Counted from the first letter of the stretch, positions 52,249-64,000 are shown. The stretch: 64,000 nt of DNA from an uncultured bacterium (GCA_905215335.1 CAJMPQ010000006.1:1-64000), one strand, 5' to 3'. Notes: generated by a model from the letters alone, not told the origin. Made by a program: numbers and translations.

Positions 52249-52261
52249 TTAAATTTTGATA

Positions 52262-54814
<2,553 letters not shown>

Positions 54815-54988
54815 CTATTCAAAAATATAGTATTAGTATAGCATAAAAGTATCGTTATTAACAAATTTGTTTACACTTGTATTATAAATAATTTTAACTG
54901 CACCATTTAATTGATTTTTTATTAAAAATGAATTGTTGCTATAAAATCTGTGATATTGTAAAATAATAGAATACAAAGTGAGGCAAAT

Positions 54989-55234
54989 ATGGCTAAAAAT
55001 AATATTAAAGTTTGTATGGGCAGTGCGTGTTTTGCGCGTGGTAATTTACAAAACTTGGACTTTATTGAAAATTTTATTAAAGAGAATAACCTAGAGGCAG
55101 ATGTTGAACTTGTTGGTGCACATTGCCAAGAAAAATGTGATATTGGTCCTAATATTTATGTAAATGATGTTTTATATAGTGAAATAAATGAAGAAAAGTT
55201 AAAAGAAATTCTAAATGGTTTGTTAGTTAAATAA
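54989..55234 (+). CDS. thioredoxin-like [2Fe-2S] ferredoxin
   Basis: 81 residues with the four cysteines of thioredoxin-fold [2Fe-2S] ferredoxins: C-x4-C at the N-terminus (VCMGSACFARG) and C-x3-C later (AHCQEKCDIGP). Relatives are the small subunits of NuoE/HndA-type complexes and stand-alone ferredoxins in hydrogenase clusters. It begins the hydrogenase locus, 26 bp before the sensory-type hydrogenase, and probably passes electrons to or from it. GTGAGG lies upstream of the ATG. Confidence 0.85.
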   Translation: MAKNNIKVCMGSACFARGNLQNLDFIENFIKENNLEADVELVGAHCQEKCDIGPNIYVNDVLYSEINEEKLKEILNGLLVK

Positions 55235-55260
55235 ATTAAAATAATAGGGGTTTATAATAA

Positions 55261-56985
55261 ATGAATAGTCAGTATCCGGTTTATACACTTGTTAATGAAT
55301 GTCATGATTGTTATAAATGCGTAAGGGAATGTCCTGTTAAAGCAATTAAAATAGAAAACGATCATGCTTCTGTTATTCCTGAAAAATGTATTTGTTGTGG
55401 TAAATGTGTTCAAGTTTGTCCGGCAAATGCAAAATGTGTAAGAGGAGATTTAGATAAAGTTCAAAATTTGATTAACTCAGGTAAAGAAGTTTATGTTTCT
55501 CTAGCACCATCTTGGAGTGGGGTATTTGAAGTTTCTCCTCAAAAGATGATTGCTGTTTTGAAGAAATTAGGATTTAAAGATGTTTCAGAGACTGCTCTTG
55601 GTGCTCAAGAAGTTTCTATTAAAACGGCGGATATGCTTAATAGTATGGAACATGGCTTGTTAATTTCAAGTGCTTGTCCTGTTATTGTCGATTATATTCG
55701 TTTGTATAAACCGGAATTTGCAAAATATATTACTCCTGTTGGATCTCCTGCAAGAACTCATGCAAAGATGCTTAAAGAAAAGTATGGTAATGATATTGCA
55801 GTTGTGTTTATTGGTCCTTGTATTGGTAAGAAAAAAGAAGCTGATGCAAAAGATGGTTTAATTGATTTTGCGATTACATTTGATGAATTAAAAATGTGGA
55901 TTGACGATAAAATTCCATATATTTCAGATGTGCAACAAGATGAAAAATATACATTTGTACCAAAATTAGCTCATGAGGGTGCCATGTATCCAATTGATGG
56001 TGGTATGAATACTACAATAAGAAAAATTGGTGTAAAACCGGAGGTTCAATTATTAGAAATTTGTACAATTCCGGCATTAGAAAAAGCTTTAAATAATTTA
56101 CATCCTGAAAAAATTAGCAGACCGATTTTTGTGGAAGCTTTAGCTTGTGAAGGTGGATGTATAGCAGGTCCTTGTATCTCTACAGACAAGGCTACAATAA
56201 GTATTATGTCAGAAATATTATCTAAAATTAAAGATAGAAATATTATTCCTAAAAAGCCTGAATATGTAGTAGATTATGACTATAATGCTTCTGCTGTAAC
56301 TACTTCAAAATATTCTATTGAAGAAATCTTGCAAACTTTGAAAAAAATCGGTAAACATTCAATTGATGATGAATTGAATTGTGGCGGTTGTGGATATTCT
56401 TCTTGCAGAGAACTTGCTGTAGCATTGCTAGATGGCGTTGCAGAACCTTCGATGTGTATTTCTTATATGAGAAAAATTGCAATGAGAAAAGCTGCTGCAA
56501 TGCTCCGTTGTATGCCTGCGGCAATTGTTATGGTTGATAATAACTTAAATATTATTGAAGCCAATGATAGTTTTATGAAAATGTTTACAGGTGATATGTA
56601 TGATATCTTTAAAGCACGTCCTGATGGTTTAACTGGAGCTGCAATTGACAGGATAGTTGAATTCTCTGATATTTTCAGAACAATTCTTAAAACGGGTAAA
56701 GATTTGCATAAAGAGCATTATCCTTTAAAAGACAGGTTATATGATATTAATGCATTTACGATTGAAGAAAATTCAATTGTTGGTGCGATTATCACTGACG
56801 TAACTCAAAGTGAAACTACTAGAGAAAAGATTTCAGAAAAAGCTAAAGAAGTTATTTCTAAAAACATTTCAATTGTGCAAGAAATCGCTTGTCTTTTAGG
56901 TGAGCATATGGTTGAAACTGAAACTCTTTTAAATTCTATAGCTAATGATTATGATGATAAAATTGATGAGGATAATGTTCAGTAA
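55261..56985 (+). CDS. sensory-type [FeFe]-hydrogenase-like protein with PAS domain (HydS-like)
   Basis: 574 residues. Two N-terminal [4Fe-4S] motifs (Cys 14, 17, 20, 24 and 43, 46, 49, 53) precede an H-cluster domain with modified loops: SSACP (C139) for TSCCP, PCIGKKKE (C187) and EALACEGGC (C296, C300). An extra cluster motif follows (Cys 374, 377, 382 and probably 399), then a PAS domain (about 416-515). This is the plan of the group C/HydS proteins thought to sense H2 or redox state. It overlaps the phosphatase gene by 1 base (TAATG). Confidence 0.85.
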   Translation: MNSQYPVYTLVNECHDCYKCVRECPVKAIKIENDHASVIPEKCICCGKCVQVCPANAKCVRGDLDKVQNLINSGKEVYVSLAPSWSGVFEVSPQKMIAVLKKLGFKDVSETALGAQEVSIKTADMLNSMEHGLLISSACPVIVDYIRLYKPEFAKYITPVGSPARTHAKMLKEKYGNDIAVVFIGPCIGKKKEADAKDGLIDFAITFDELKMWIDDKIPYISDVQQDEKYTFVPKLAHEGAMYPIDGGMNTTIRKIGVKPEVQLLEICTIPALEKALNNLHPEKISRPIFVEALACEGGCIAGPCISTDKATISIMSEILSKIKDRNIIPKKPEYVVDYDYNASAVTTSKYSIEEILQTLKKIGKHSIDDELNCGGCGYSSCRELAVALLDGVAEPSMCISYMRKIAMRKAAAMLRCMPAAIVMVDNNLNIIEANDSFMKMFTGDMYDIFKARPDGLTGAAIDRIVEFSDIFRTILKTGKDLHKEHYPLKDRLYDINAFTIEENSIVGAIITDVTQSETTREKISEKAKEVISKNISIVQEIACLLGEHMVETETLLNSIANDYDDKIDEDNVQ

Positions 56986-58148
56986 TGTTTCTTGATATTG
57001 ATTGTAATCAACTAAAAAAATATAACCAAAATGCTTATGGGGATTATTTTATTTCAAAAAGATATCCTGATGAAGCAAAACTTATTGCGGTTTTATCAGA
57101 TGGTTTAGGTAGCGGAATTAAGGCTAATATATTATCTTGTATGACTGCTACGATGTTGTTGAAGTTTGTTGAAAATGAGCAAATTCCAATTCGTCGAGCT
57201 TCTGAAATTGTTATGAATTCACTTCCGGTTTGTAAGGTTCGTAAAATTAGTTACTCAACATTTTCTGTTATTGAAGTGAATGATTATGGTTATGCCAAAA
57301 TTGTTGAGGAAGGTAATCCTGAATTTATTTGGATTAGGAATAACGAAGTTATGACACCTCAATATGAATCTATTCAATCTGTAACTTTTAAAAATAGATG
57401 TATGAAAAGTTATAAAATACATTTGGAATTAGGTGATAGATTGATATTCTGCTCTGATGGTGTAACTCAATGTGGTTTAGGTAATCCTAGATTGAAACTA
57501 GGTTTACGTAGAGAAGGGCTGATTAATTTGGTTCTTGCAAAAATTGCTGAAGAACCTGATATTTCAAGCTCTGATTTATCTGCTTATATTGTTAGACAAG
57601 CTAAAAATATTGAAACAGATAGACTTCCAAAAGATGATATTTCAGCTTGTGTATTATATTGTAGAGAACCTAGAACTTCTTTAGTATTTACAGGCCCACC
57701 ATATCATCAGGCTAAAGATGCTGAATATGCTCAAATGTTTAAAAATTTCAAAGGGAAAAAAGCAATTTGTGGTGGTACAACTGCAAATTTAATATCAAGA
57801 GAGTTAAATATCCCTATAACTATGGATACTGCAATAAGTGTAGGTAAACTTCCATCTTGTTCATATATGGATGGAGTTGATTTGGTTACTGAGGGAATTT
57901 TAACTTTGACACAAGCTTTAGAGTACTTGGAAACAGGGGACTTAGGTATTGACAATGCTGCCGGAAAGCTGGTAAAATTCTTGTTAGATAGTGACTGCAT
58001 TAACTTTATGGTGGGTGCAAAGTTAAATCAAGCTCACTATAATCCTGCATTGCCGGTTGAAATCGAAATCAGGAAAAATATTATCAAAAAAATGGCAGTA
58101 ATTTTGCAAGATAAGTATTTTAAAAAAGTTAGTGTACAATATATGTAA
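56985..58148 (+). CDS. SpoIIE-type protein phosphatase
   Basis: 387 residues. A PP2C/SpoIIE phosphatase domain covers about residues 10-220: LSDGLGSGIKAN is the metal-binding motif, GDRLIFCSDGVTQ and KDDISACVL the other two acidic motifs. The C-terminal ~170 residues are unassigned (GPPYHQAKDAEYAQMF and following). Such phosphatases act on phosphoserine of anti-sigma-factor antagonists or similar partners. Translationally coupled to the PAS hydrogenase, it is probably the output of that sensor. Confidence 0.85.
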   Translation: MFLDIDCNQLKKYNQNAYGDYFISKRYPDEAKLIAVLSDGLGSGIKANILSCMTATMLLKFVENEQIPIRRASEIVMNSLPVCKVRKISYSTFSVIEVNDYGYAKIVEEGNPEFIWIRNNEVMTPQYESIQSVTFKNRCMKSYKIHLELGDRLIFCSDGVTQCGLGNPRLKLGLRREGLINLVLAKIAEEPDISSSDLSAYIVRQAKNIETDRLPKDDISACVLYCREPRTSLVFTGPPYHQAKDAEYAQMFKNFKGKKAICGGTTANLISRELNIPITMDTAISVGKLPSCSYMDGVDLVTEGILTLTQALEYLETGDLGIDNAAGKLVKFLLDSDCINFMVGAKLNQAHYNPALPVEIEIRKNIIKKMAVILQDKYFKKVSVQYM

Positions 58149-58173
58149 TAACTATCATATAAGGAAGGTGAAA

Positions 58174-58437
58174 ATGGAAAAAATCAGTGTAAAAGTATGT
58201 TTAGGAACTACTTGTTTCGTTATGGGTTCAGCAAATCTTCAAGAATTGATTGATATTGTTCCTGAAAAATATGGTGATAAGGTAGATGTATCAGGCGTTC
58301 CTTGCTTAGGCTTGTGTTCTGCTGATTGGGAATTTTCAAAAGCTCCTTATGTAAAAGTTGACGATGAAATTGTTAAAGAAGCAACAGTAGAAAAAGTTAT
58401 TGCTGTTATTGATAGCAAATTGGAAAGCAAAGAATAG
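58174..58437 (+). CDS. thioredoxin-like [2Fe-2S] ferredoxin
   Basis: 87 residues. Again C-x4-C (VCLGTTCFVMG) and C-x3-C (VPCLGLCSADW), the thioredoxin-fold [2Fe-2S] pattern. A longer frame starts inside the phosphatase gene, but ATG 58174 has AAGGAAGGTG 4-13 bp upstream. It lies between the phosphatase and the catalytic hydrogenase and is likely the electron-transfer partner of one of them. Confidence 0.85.
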   Translation: MEKISVKVCLGTTCFVMGSANLQELIDIVPEKYGDKVDVSGVPCLGLCSADWEFSKAPYVKVDDEIVKEATVEKVIAVIDSKLESKE

Positions 58438-58451
58438 AAAAGGATAAAGAA

Positions 58452-59915
58452 ATGGCGATTAATACCCCTAAACAAACTTCTCATTTAAAAAAAGAAATTT
58501 TAGTAAGACTTATTAAAGCGTATCTAAGTGAAAATTTTGAAGAAAATACAAGAAAAATTCCTTTTGATATGCGTCCAAAAGGTAGTGAAGTTCCATACAG
58601 ATGTTGTATTCATAAAGAACGTGCAATTTTAAGAGATAGAACAATTGCAGGTTTAGGCTTGTCTATTGAAGAAGCTGAAGATAGTGAATTATTATCAACA
58701 TTAGCTCAAAGAGCTCAAGATAGAACAGAACCTGAAAATGATCCATTAACAGTTTTACAAACAGCTTGTAAAGGTTGTGTACCTTCAAGAATTTTTGTTA
58801 CTGATTTATGTCAAGGTTGTGTAGCTAGACCTTGTGAATCAACTTGTAAATTCGGAGCTATAAAAGTTGAAAATGGTAAATCTGTTATAGATCCTGCAAA
58901 ATGTAAAAATTGCGGAATGTGTGTTCAGGTTTGTCCATATCAAGCTATTACAAAAATTATTGTTCCTTGTGAAAATGCTTGTCCTGTTGGAGCAATTGCT
59001 AAGGATGAAGAAGGTTTGGCTCATATTGATTTCGACAAATGTATTTCTTGCGGTAGATGTGTTGCTGCATGTCCATTTGGTGCAGTTCATGAAAAAAGCC
59101 AAATTATTGATATATTAAAAGCAATTAAAAATGGTAAAAAATTAGTTGCAATGCTTGCTCCTGCTATTTTTGGTCAATTACCTTGTACTCCAAAACAATT
59201 GAAACAAGCAATTTTATCATTAGGATTTTCTGATGTAGTAGAAGTTGCTCAAGGTGCAGATATTACAACTAAAAATGAAGCAGAAGAATTCAAAGAAAGA
59301 ATGGAAAAAGGCGATGCGTTCATGACAACTTCTTGCTGTGCAGGTTATAACGAACTTGTTGATAAGCACGTTCCTGAATTGAAACCTTTCCGTTCAGAAA
59401 CTAAAACTCCTGCTTACTATACAGCTGAACTTGTTAAAAAAGCTGATCCGGAAGCTGTAACTGTATTCTTTAGCCCTTGTGTTGCTAAAAGACGTGAAGC
59501 TTTCCAAAATCCTAATATTGATTATGTTCTTAACTATGAAGAATTAGGTGCTTGGTTTATTGCTTTGAATGTTCAAGTTTCTGAATGTGGTGAATCTGAA
59601 TTTGAACATGAATCTTCAGCACAAGCTAGAAACTTTGCAGTAACTGGTGGAGTTGCTGGTGCTGTTAATTCATTACTAGATGAAGAAGATAAAGCTACAC
59701 CTTATGTTGTTAATGGTTTGGATAAACAAGCTGTTAGAGATTTGAAAAAGTTTGCTAAGAATGGTAAATGTGAACTTGGTAATCTAATTGAAGTAATGGC
59801 TTGTCCAGGTGGATGCTTAGGTGGTTCTGCTACTGTTAATGCATTTAAACCTGCGTTAAAACAATTAACTAGTTATGTTAATGAAAGTCCTTCAATTAAG
59901 GATGTTTTAAAATAA
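58452..59915 (+). CDS. [FeFe]-hydrogenase, monomeric group B type
   Basis: 487 residues. It reduces protons to H2 (or reverses this) with electrons from ferredoxin. The N-terminal half has several cluster motifs, including CKNCGMCVQVCP (151-161) and CISCGRCVAACP (197-207), plus an extra Cys-rich segment near 106-132. The three H-cluster loops are present: TSCC (293-296), PCVAKRRE (342-349) and EVMACPGGC (447-455). The variant loops place it in group B rather than A. hydF and hydG elsewhere in the window serve it. Confidence 0.9.
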   Translation: MAINTPKQTSHLKKEILVRLIKAYLSENFEENTRKIPFDMRPKGSEVPYRCCIHKERAILRDRTIAGLGLSIEEAEDSELLSTLAQRAQDRTEPENDPLTVLQTACKGCVPSRIFVTDLCQGCVARPCESTCKFGAIKVENGKSVIDPAKCKNCGMCVQVCPYQAITKIIVPCENACPVGAIAKDEEGLAHIDFDKCISCGRCVAACPFGAVHEKSQIIDILKAIKNGKKLVAMLAPAIFGQLPCTPKQLKQAILSLGFSDVVEVAQGADITTKNEAEEFKERMEKGDAFMTTSCCAGYNELVDKHVPELKPFRSETKTPAYYTAELVKKADPEAVTVFFSPCVAKRREAFQNPNIDYVLNYEELGAWFIALNVQVSECGESEFEHESSAQARNFAVTGGVAGAVNSLLDEEDKATPYVVNGLDKQAVRDLKKFAKNGKCELGNLIEVMACPGGCLGGSATVNAFKPALKQLTSYVNESPSIKDVLK

Positions 59916-59934
59916 TAATAATTTAATAGGATAC

Positions 59935-59972
59935 AAAAAAGTGCAATGAATTTTTTCATTGCACTTTTTTTA
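59935..59972 (+). terminator. intrinsic terminator of the hydrogenase locus
   Basis: A stem of at least 10 bp (GTGCAATGAA 59941-59950 with TTCATTGCAC 59955-59964), extended by A/T pairs, followed by a T-run. Confidence 0.95.
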
Positions 59973-60032
59973 TTTTTATCTTGTTTTTTTTTATTCTTTT
60001 TGTTAATATATTATCCCCGACTAACGGGGAAA

Positions 60033-60066
60033 GAAAAAGGTTAGACTTTATACTCTCTAACCTTAA
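60033..60066 (-). terminator. intrinsic terminator of the 823-codon gene
   Basis: A 9-bp stem (60037-60045 with 60056-60064) followed on the minus strand by a T-rich tail. A second small hairpin, CCCC-gactaac-GGGG, lies just beyond. Confidence 0.75.
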
Positions 60067-60096
60067 TAAGTTCATTAACCGAATAAATATAACATA

Positions 60097-62562
60097 TTAC
60101 CCCTTAATTATTTTTTGTAATGTTCTTCCATTTTGTTGGAAGAATATTTCTTTTTGAACAGGAATTGATGGGATTGAAATAGTTGCTTGTGGTTGATTTT
60201 GTTGTGATGGATTTGTATTATTTCTAGGAGCTACTTCGTAAGATTTAATAGAACGTTTTCCTGTTAATCTTTGCATAAAGTTATAATATTTTTTCTTGAA
60301 TCCGGTTGAGTTATTTTGTTTTGTTTCGATATCAATTAGTTCATCTCTAGTGTGAGTTTTTAGAGGTGTACCAACTGATGATCTTGTTAACATTTCTCCA
60401 AGAGTTGTATTTGTTAATGTAATCCAGCTCATACCTAGTAGAGATGAATTATATTGATTTCTGAATGTTGAGTTGAACAAGTCAATCAATAATGTTTGGT
60501 AGAATAATCTTGAACCTTCTTGTACAAATCTTTCTTTGAATTTAGTATCAGCACCTTGTTTATCATTACCATTTGATTTCAACATAACCATGTTGTAGTT
60601 ATCTGTCATCAAGAACCAGATTGTAGCGATTGAAGCTGCTGTTTTTGCAAGGTTTGATAATTCTGCGTTTGATACATTTGATAATGAATCTACGTTGAAT
60701 GCTTTTAATAAGTTTACTTGTACGTAGTCTTTGAATTGTTCAGCATTAAAGTCTTTTTTCAATGCTTGTTTGCTTATTTTTTCAAAACTATTTGCAAGAG
60801 CTTCTATATCTTTAACTTGTTTAGGAGCTTTACCTTTTCTGAATACACTCATAAGTTTTTCATCTATCATCCAATATGGAAGTGTAATTGTGTTCCACAT
60901 AAATTTGAATGGTGCAATGAAGAAGTTTACAAGTGGTTTAACTTTTTTATCTTTAGAACCTAAATCGATAATTGATTTTCCGTCTACTGTTTTTAATGCA
61001 GTTTTACCAACTTGGTCATATTTGTCTGCAAGTTTTTCAAAACCATTTTCTCTAAGAACTTTTACAACTTCATCGAATTTATTACTGTCTACAATATATT
61101 TTTCTGAAGTTAGGTTTTTGTATAATTGAGTGAATGGTCTATATATTACTTTATCTTCAAATGCTTTTACAGCATTATCGGCGTTCAAATCTTTAATGCC
61201 AAGTTTATCAAATTTTTCAGCATTATTAAGTTTCATATTTTCAAAATATTTTAGTGCTGCATTTTTAACTGCAGGGATATTTTTGATACCTTTTATACTA
61301 TATCCGATTGCAAGTATTGCTGCGGAAGCTTTCATAATTGTATCGAATGATAATAATGGTTTTTGTTGTTCTTTTTGTTTATTATTATTATTATTTGTTC
61401 CTTCTGAGCTTACTTGTTTATTGTTTTCAGATTTGAATGATACCGGAGCAATTTTTGCTTCAGGTGCATTTAATTTTTCATTTTCTCTTCTAGCTTCTTC
61501 CGGAGTTAATCTAGTAATATGTTTACCGTTAGATAGACGAGAATACATTTCTGTAACAAGAACTGTAATACCTGTTGTTAATACAATACCTGCTTTTGAT
61601 TTATTGATGAATTTTTGGAATGCACCCATTGTGATAAGGGTTAGGTAACCGCTTGTTAAAATTCTGCTAACTTCTTGTTTAAATCTGATTTTCTTTTCTT
61701 TATCAGCAGCTTTAGGGTCATCATCCATCATTCTTGATAAGTTGTAAGCATCATTTGCTAAGAATATTGCAGGAGGTAAACCAGATACTAATCTGTTCAA
61801 AGCTCTTTCGTGTTTTGTATCATAGTTTCCTGATTTTGGATCGAATTGTTTTAATTCTGCTTGGAAAATTTTAGAATCCATTTTTGCGTCAACGTCAGCA
61901 GTAATTCTTGCAATTTCATCTGCTGATAGATCAGAAATAGCTTTACCTGCTTGTTTTGCAAATGCTTCTTTTGCACTTTCTATTTTCATATCTCTAAAAG
62001 TGATAAGACCTGTTAGAGAGTTTACTTTTGCATCTATTTTTGAACGTTGTCTTATAGCTTTAAATACTGGTCTTTCTAAAGTTTTTGCGGACCAATCTTT
62101 TAAGCCTGGAACTTTTCCTAAAAGTTCTACTGTTCCGTTTAAGATATCTCCAGGTAATATTTTAAATGGATATAAAGCACCTTCTAATGCTAAGTGTGGA
62201 ATTGTTTTTTTCTTGATTATAATTTTATCTCCATCAATAGAGATTAGATTAGAAGTTTTATCTGCGTGTTTAACAGTGATATCTTGTAATAAATCTTCGC
62301 CCATTGAACCAACATATTTTTGAGCGAATTTTTTAAATTCATCAACACTATAAACTTTTTCTAATTGTTTGTAACCTAAAGAAAGACCTTTAAAACTCAA
62401 ATCCTGATGATTAGTTTTTAAAGGTCTCTTAATATCTTGATTATTATATTGTGATTGAAATTTTTGAGAATGAGAGAGAGTGGTCTCGAAATTCGGAGAC
62501 ATGTACTCCTTCTTGTATCGTTGTTTGTCTATTCGAAAATTTGTCGCATTATTTACTATCAT
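60097..62562 (-). CDS. large FKG-motif protein with hydrophobic segments
   Basis: 821 residues, not recognised. The N-terminus is long, polar and Asn/Gln/Lys-rich, with DLSFKGLSLG near residue 56. The body alternates Lys-rich helices with hydrophobic segments, e.g. around ILTSGYLTLITMGAF, GIVLTTGITVLVTEM, MKASAAILAIGYSI and TAASIATIWFLM. A Gln/Asn-rich linker lies around 385-405. ATG 62562 is preferred to GTG 62568, with GGGTG 6 bp upstream. It is the largest of the FKG-type proteins here. Confidence 0.6.
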   Translation of the reverse strand: MIVNNATNFRIDKQRYKKEYMSPNFETTLSHSQKFQSQYNNQDIKRPLKTNHQDLSFKGLSLGYKQLEKVYSVDEFKKFAQKYVGSMGEDLLQDITVKHADKTSNLISIDGDKIIIKKKTIPHLALEGALYPFKILPGDILNGTVELLGKVPGLKDWSAKTLERPVFKAIRQRSKIDAKVNSLTGLITFRDMKIESAKEAFAKQAGKAISDLSADEIARITADVDAKMDSKIFQAELKQFDPKSGNYDTKHERALNRLVSGLPPAIFLANDAYNLSRMMDDDPKAADKEKKIRFKQEVSRILTSGYLTLITMGAFQKFINKSKAGIVLTTGITVLVTEMYSRLSNGKHITRLTPEEARRENEKLNAPEAKIAPVSFKSENNKQVSSEGTNNNNNKQKEQQKPLLSFDTIMKASAAILAIGYSIKGIKNIPAVKNAALKYFENMKLNNAEKFDKLGIKDLNADNAVKAFEDKVIYRPFTQLYKNLTSEKYIVDSNKFDEVVKVLRENGFEKLADKYDQVGKTALKTVDGKSIIDLGSKDKKVKPLVNFFIAPFKFMWNTITLPYWMIDEKLMSVFRKGKAPKQVKDIEALANSFEKISKQALKKDFNAEQFKDYVQVNLLKAFNVDSLSNVSNAELSNLAKTAASIATIWFLMTDNYNMVMLKSNGNDKQGADTKFKERFVQEGSRLFYQTLLIDLFNSTFRNQYNSSLLGMSWITLTNTTLGEMLTRSSVGTPLKTHTRDELIDIETKQNNSTGFKKKYYNFMQRLTGKRSIKSYEVAPRNNTNPSQQNQPQATISIPSIPVQKEIFFQQNGRTLQKIIKG

Positions 62563-62712
62563 ATACACACCCGTTTTTCATGTATTTTCATTCATACTAA
62601 AACAAAACGCAAGTAAAATTTGCTAAAATTTTACGTATTTTAACAATTGAAAACAATATAAATAATCCTGTTATAATCATTATATATCTGCATATATAGT
62701 CTATTTTACTAT

Positions 62713-62741
62713 TTTACAAGACGTGGGTTTTAGTGTATAAT
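62713..62741 (+). promoter_or_regulatory. promoter of the fixC-like gene
   Basis: TTTACA (62713-62718) and TATAAT (62736-62741) with a 17-bp spacer, ~20 bp before ATG 62761. Confidence 0.8.
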
Positions 62742-62760
62742 AGGTATTGAGAGAAGTTTT

Positions 62761-64000
62761 ATGTTGAAAGAAAATAATAAAACAGATGTTATAGTCGTTG
62801 GAGCAGGTCCAAGTGGTGTAGCTTGTGCAATTACTCTTGCAAGAGCAGGTAAAGAGGTTGTACTTATTGAACGCGGCTTGTTTGCAGGTAGTAAAAATGT
62901 TTTTGGTGGTGCAATTTATACTCAACCAACAAAAGAAATTTTTCCAAATTTTGAAACAGAAGCTCCTGTAGAAAGACGTAACATAGAACATAATTTTATT
63001 ATTTTAGGAGAACAAGATTCAACAACTGTAACTTATCGAAAAAATGATAATGTAAGTTATTCTGTTATTAGAGGTAAATTTGACCGTTGGGCAGCAGAGC
63101 AGGCTAAAAAAGCAGGCGTTATTCTTGTTGAAGAAACTGTTGTTAGAGAATTGTTGAAAAAAGGCAATAAAGTTGTTGGTGTTAAAACTGAATTAGAAGA
63201 ATATTATTCAGATATTGTGATTTTAGCAGATGGTGTAAATTCTCTTTTAGCAAGACAGATAGGTTTAAGGAATGAACTTGAGACAAAAGATGTTGCACTT
63301 AGCGTAAAAGAAGTTTTAAAACTGGATAAAGAAATTATAAATCAAAGATTTAATCTAAATGATGATGAAGGTGCTATTGGTGAAATCTTTGGTGGGCCAA
63401 TGTTAGGTTCATTGGGTTTAGGATTTATGTACACTAATACAGATTCTATTACTATTGGGTTAGGTGTAACTTTAAATGATTTAGTAGAAAAAAATCTTAG
63501 ACCATTTGAAGTTTTAGAACAATTGAAAAATCATCCTACTATTGCTCCTTTAATTAAAGACGCAACATTAAAAGAATATTCTGCGCATTTAATTCCGGAA
63601 GGCGGATATAAAAAGATTCCAAAGCTTTGTGATAATGGAGTTATGATTGTTGGAGATGCAGGTATGCTTGTTAATAACTTGCATTGGGAAGGTACTAATC
63701 TTGCTATGATTAGTGGTAAGTTGGCGGGTGAAACCGCAATAAAAGCTTTAGAATGTGGAGATTTTTCTAAAAAAATGTTATCACATTATGAAAAAAATCT
63801 ACAAAATTCATTTGTTCTTAAAGATATGAAAACATATAAAGAATTAATGGATGTTTTTCATAATAGACAACAAGCATTTTTGAATTACTATTTGAAGAAA
63901 ATCAATTCTTTCTTTGAAATGTTTACATCAGTAAATAGTATTCCAAAGCGCGAAAATTATTGGAAGTTTATAAAAAGTATATTTACGGATAGAAAGATTT
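62761..64000 (+). CDS. fixC: FixC-like electron-transfer flavoprotein:quinone oxidoreductase, 3' end outside window
   Basis: 413 codons are visible with no stop. FixC/ETF-QO takes electrons from the flavoprotein FixAB to ferredoxin or quinone. The N-terminal FAD site is VVGAGPSGVACA (12-23), followed by VVLIERG and a second FAD segment MIVGDAGMLVN. The motif NLHWEGTNLAMISG near residue 310 is typical of FixC. GAGAGAAG precedes ATG 62761. The locus may continue with fixX to the right; no fixAB gene is on the left. Confidence 0.85.
   Translation, partial: MLKENNKTDVIVVGAGPSGVACAITLARAGKEVVLIERGLFAGSKNVFGGAIYTQPTKEIFPNFETEAPVERRNIEHNFIILGEQDSTTVTYRKNDNVSYSVIRGKFDRWAAEQAKKAGVILVEETVVRELLKKGNKVVGVKTELEEYYSDIVILADGVNSLLARQIGLRNELETKDVALSVKEVLKLDKEIINQRFNLNDDEGAIGEIFGGPMLGSLGLGFMYTNTDSITIGLGVTLNDLVEKNLRPFEVLEQLKNHPTIAPLIKDATLKEYSAHLIPEGGYKKIPKLCDNGVMIVGDAGMLVNNLHWEGTNLAMISGKLAGETAIKALECGDFSKKMLSHYEKNLQNSFVLKDMKTYKELMDVFHNRQQAFLNYYLKKINSFFEMFTSVNSIPKRENYWKFIKSIFTDRKI

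Noticed and set aside
61130..61648. 172-codon plus-strand frame
   Set aside because: It is antisense to the 823-codon gene and rich in Ser/Phe/Leu, as expected of a complement of Lys/Glu-rich coding sequence.

Overview
The window is low-GC bacterial chromosome with short intergenic gaps. The best guess is a gut-type, non-photosynthetic relative of cyanobacteria (Melainabacteria/Vampirovibrionia, order Gastranaerophilales). The reasons are a homologue of the cyanobacterial protein LdpA, a fermentative [FeFe]-hydrogenase gene set, and many lineage-type proteins whose N-terminus carries a short FKG/FKA/FKS motif. The assignment is inference, because no rRNA gene is present. No insertion sequence, prophage, CRISPR array or clear tRNA was seen.

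Layout. 1-5.1 kb: a possible 3' end of a structured RNA, a Nudix hydrolase, a HAD phosphatase, three minus-strand zinc-ribbon or cysteine-motif proteins, ispF and an acyltransferase. 5.6-8.5 kb: a cobalamin-type riboswitch in front of three uncharacterised genes. 8.5-15.4 kb: a regulator, lineage-specific proteins, rpsO with a folded leader, hydF, ffh and two small secreted proteins. 15.4-26.6 kb: fba, mutL, a Pit-like permease, an orphan DNA methyltransferase, a large coiled-coil-ended protein, a ROK glucokinase, holA-holB and plsY. 26.6-33.1 kb: sepF-yggS, DUF2023, a ZIP transporter, rplI, then a methyltransferase-like/CooC-like/folD operon and a small relative of the coiled-coil-ended protein. 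33.3-37.4 kb: a membrane-anchored serine hydrolase, ldpA, a phosphopantetheinyl transferase and glmU. 37.5-46.6 kb: a tandem pair of FKA/FKS proteins, hydG, a TonB-like protein, mtnA, ruvC, a membrane-anchored small heat-shock protein, a ribbon-helix-helix regulator and two paralogous secreted proteins. 46.8-54.8 kb: metG, bioG-like, a divergent regulator around a perfect palindrome, a FliI/SctN ATPase, adk and gyrB. 55-59.9 kb: a hydrogenase locus with two [2Fe-2S] proteins, a sensory-type hydrogenase with a PAS domain, a SpoIIE phosphatase and a catalytic-type hydrogenase. 60-64 kb: an 823-codon FKG protein and a fixC-like gene cut by the window end.

How it fits together. hydF, hydG and the hydrogenase locus are parts of one H2 pathway spread over about 48 kb; hydE is not in the window. 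The sensory hydrogenase plus phosphatase look like a redox or H2-sensing switch. The CooC-like ATPase with a methyltransferase-like protein and FolD suggests corrinoid- or nickel-linked one-carbon chemistry, and the cobalamin riboswitch is a second hint that corrinoids matter to this organism. Housekeeping genes are interleaved with secreted and membrane proteins of unknown function.

Most genes have a clear Shine-Dalgarno sequence, but several have none and instead carry a -10 box 6-7 nt before the ATG, which predicts leaderless transcripts. Starts given here were chosen from these signals and are sometimes shorter than the longest open frame.
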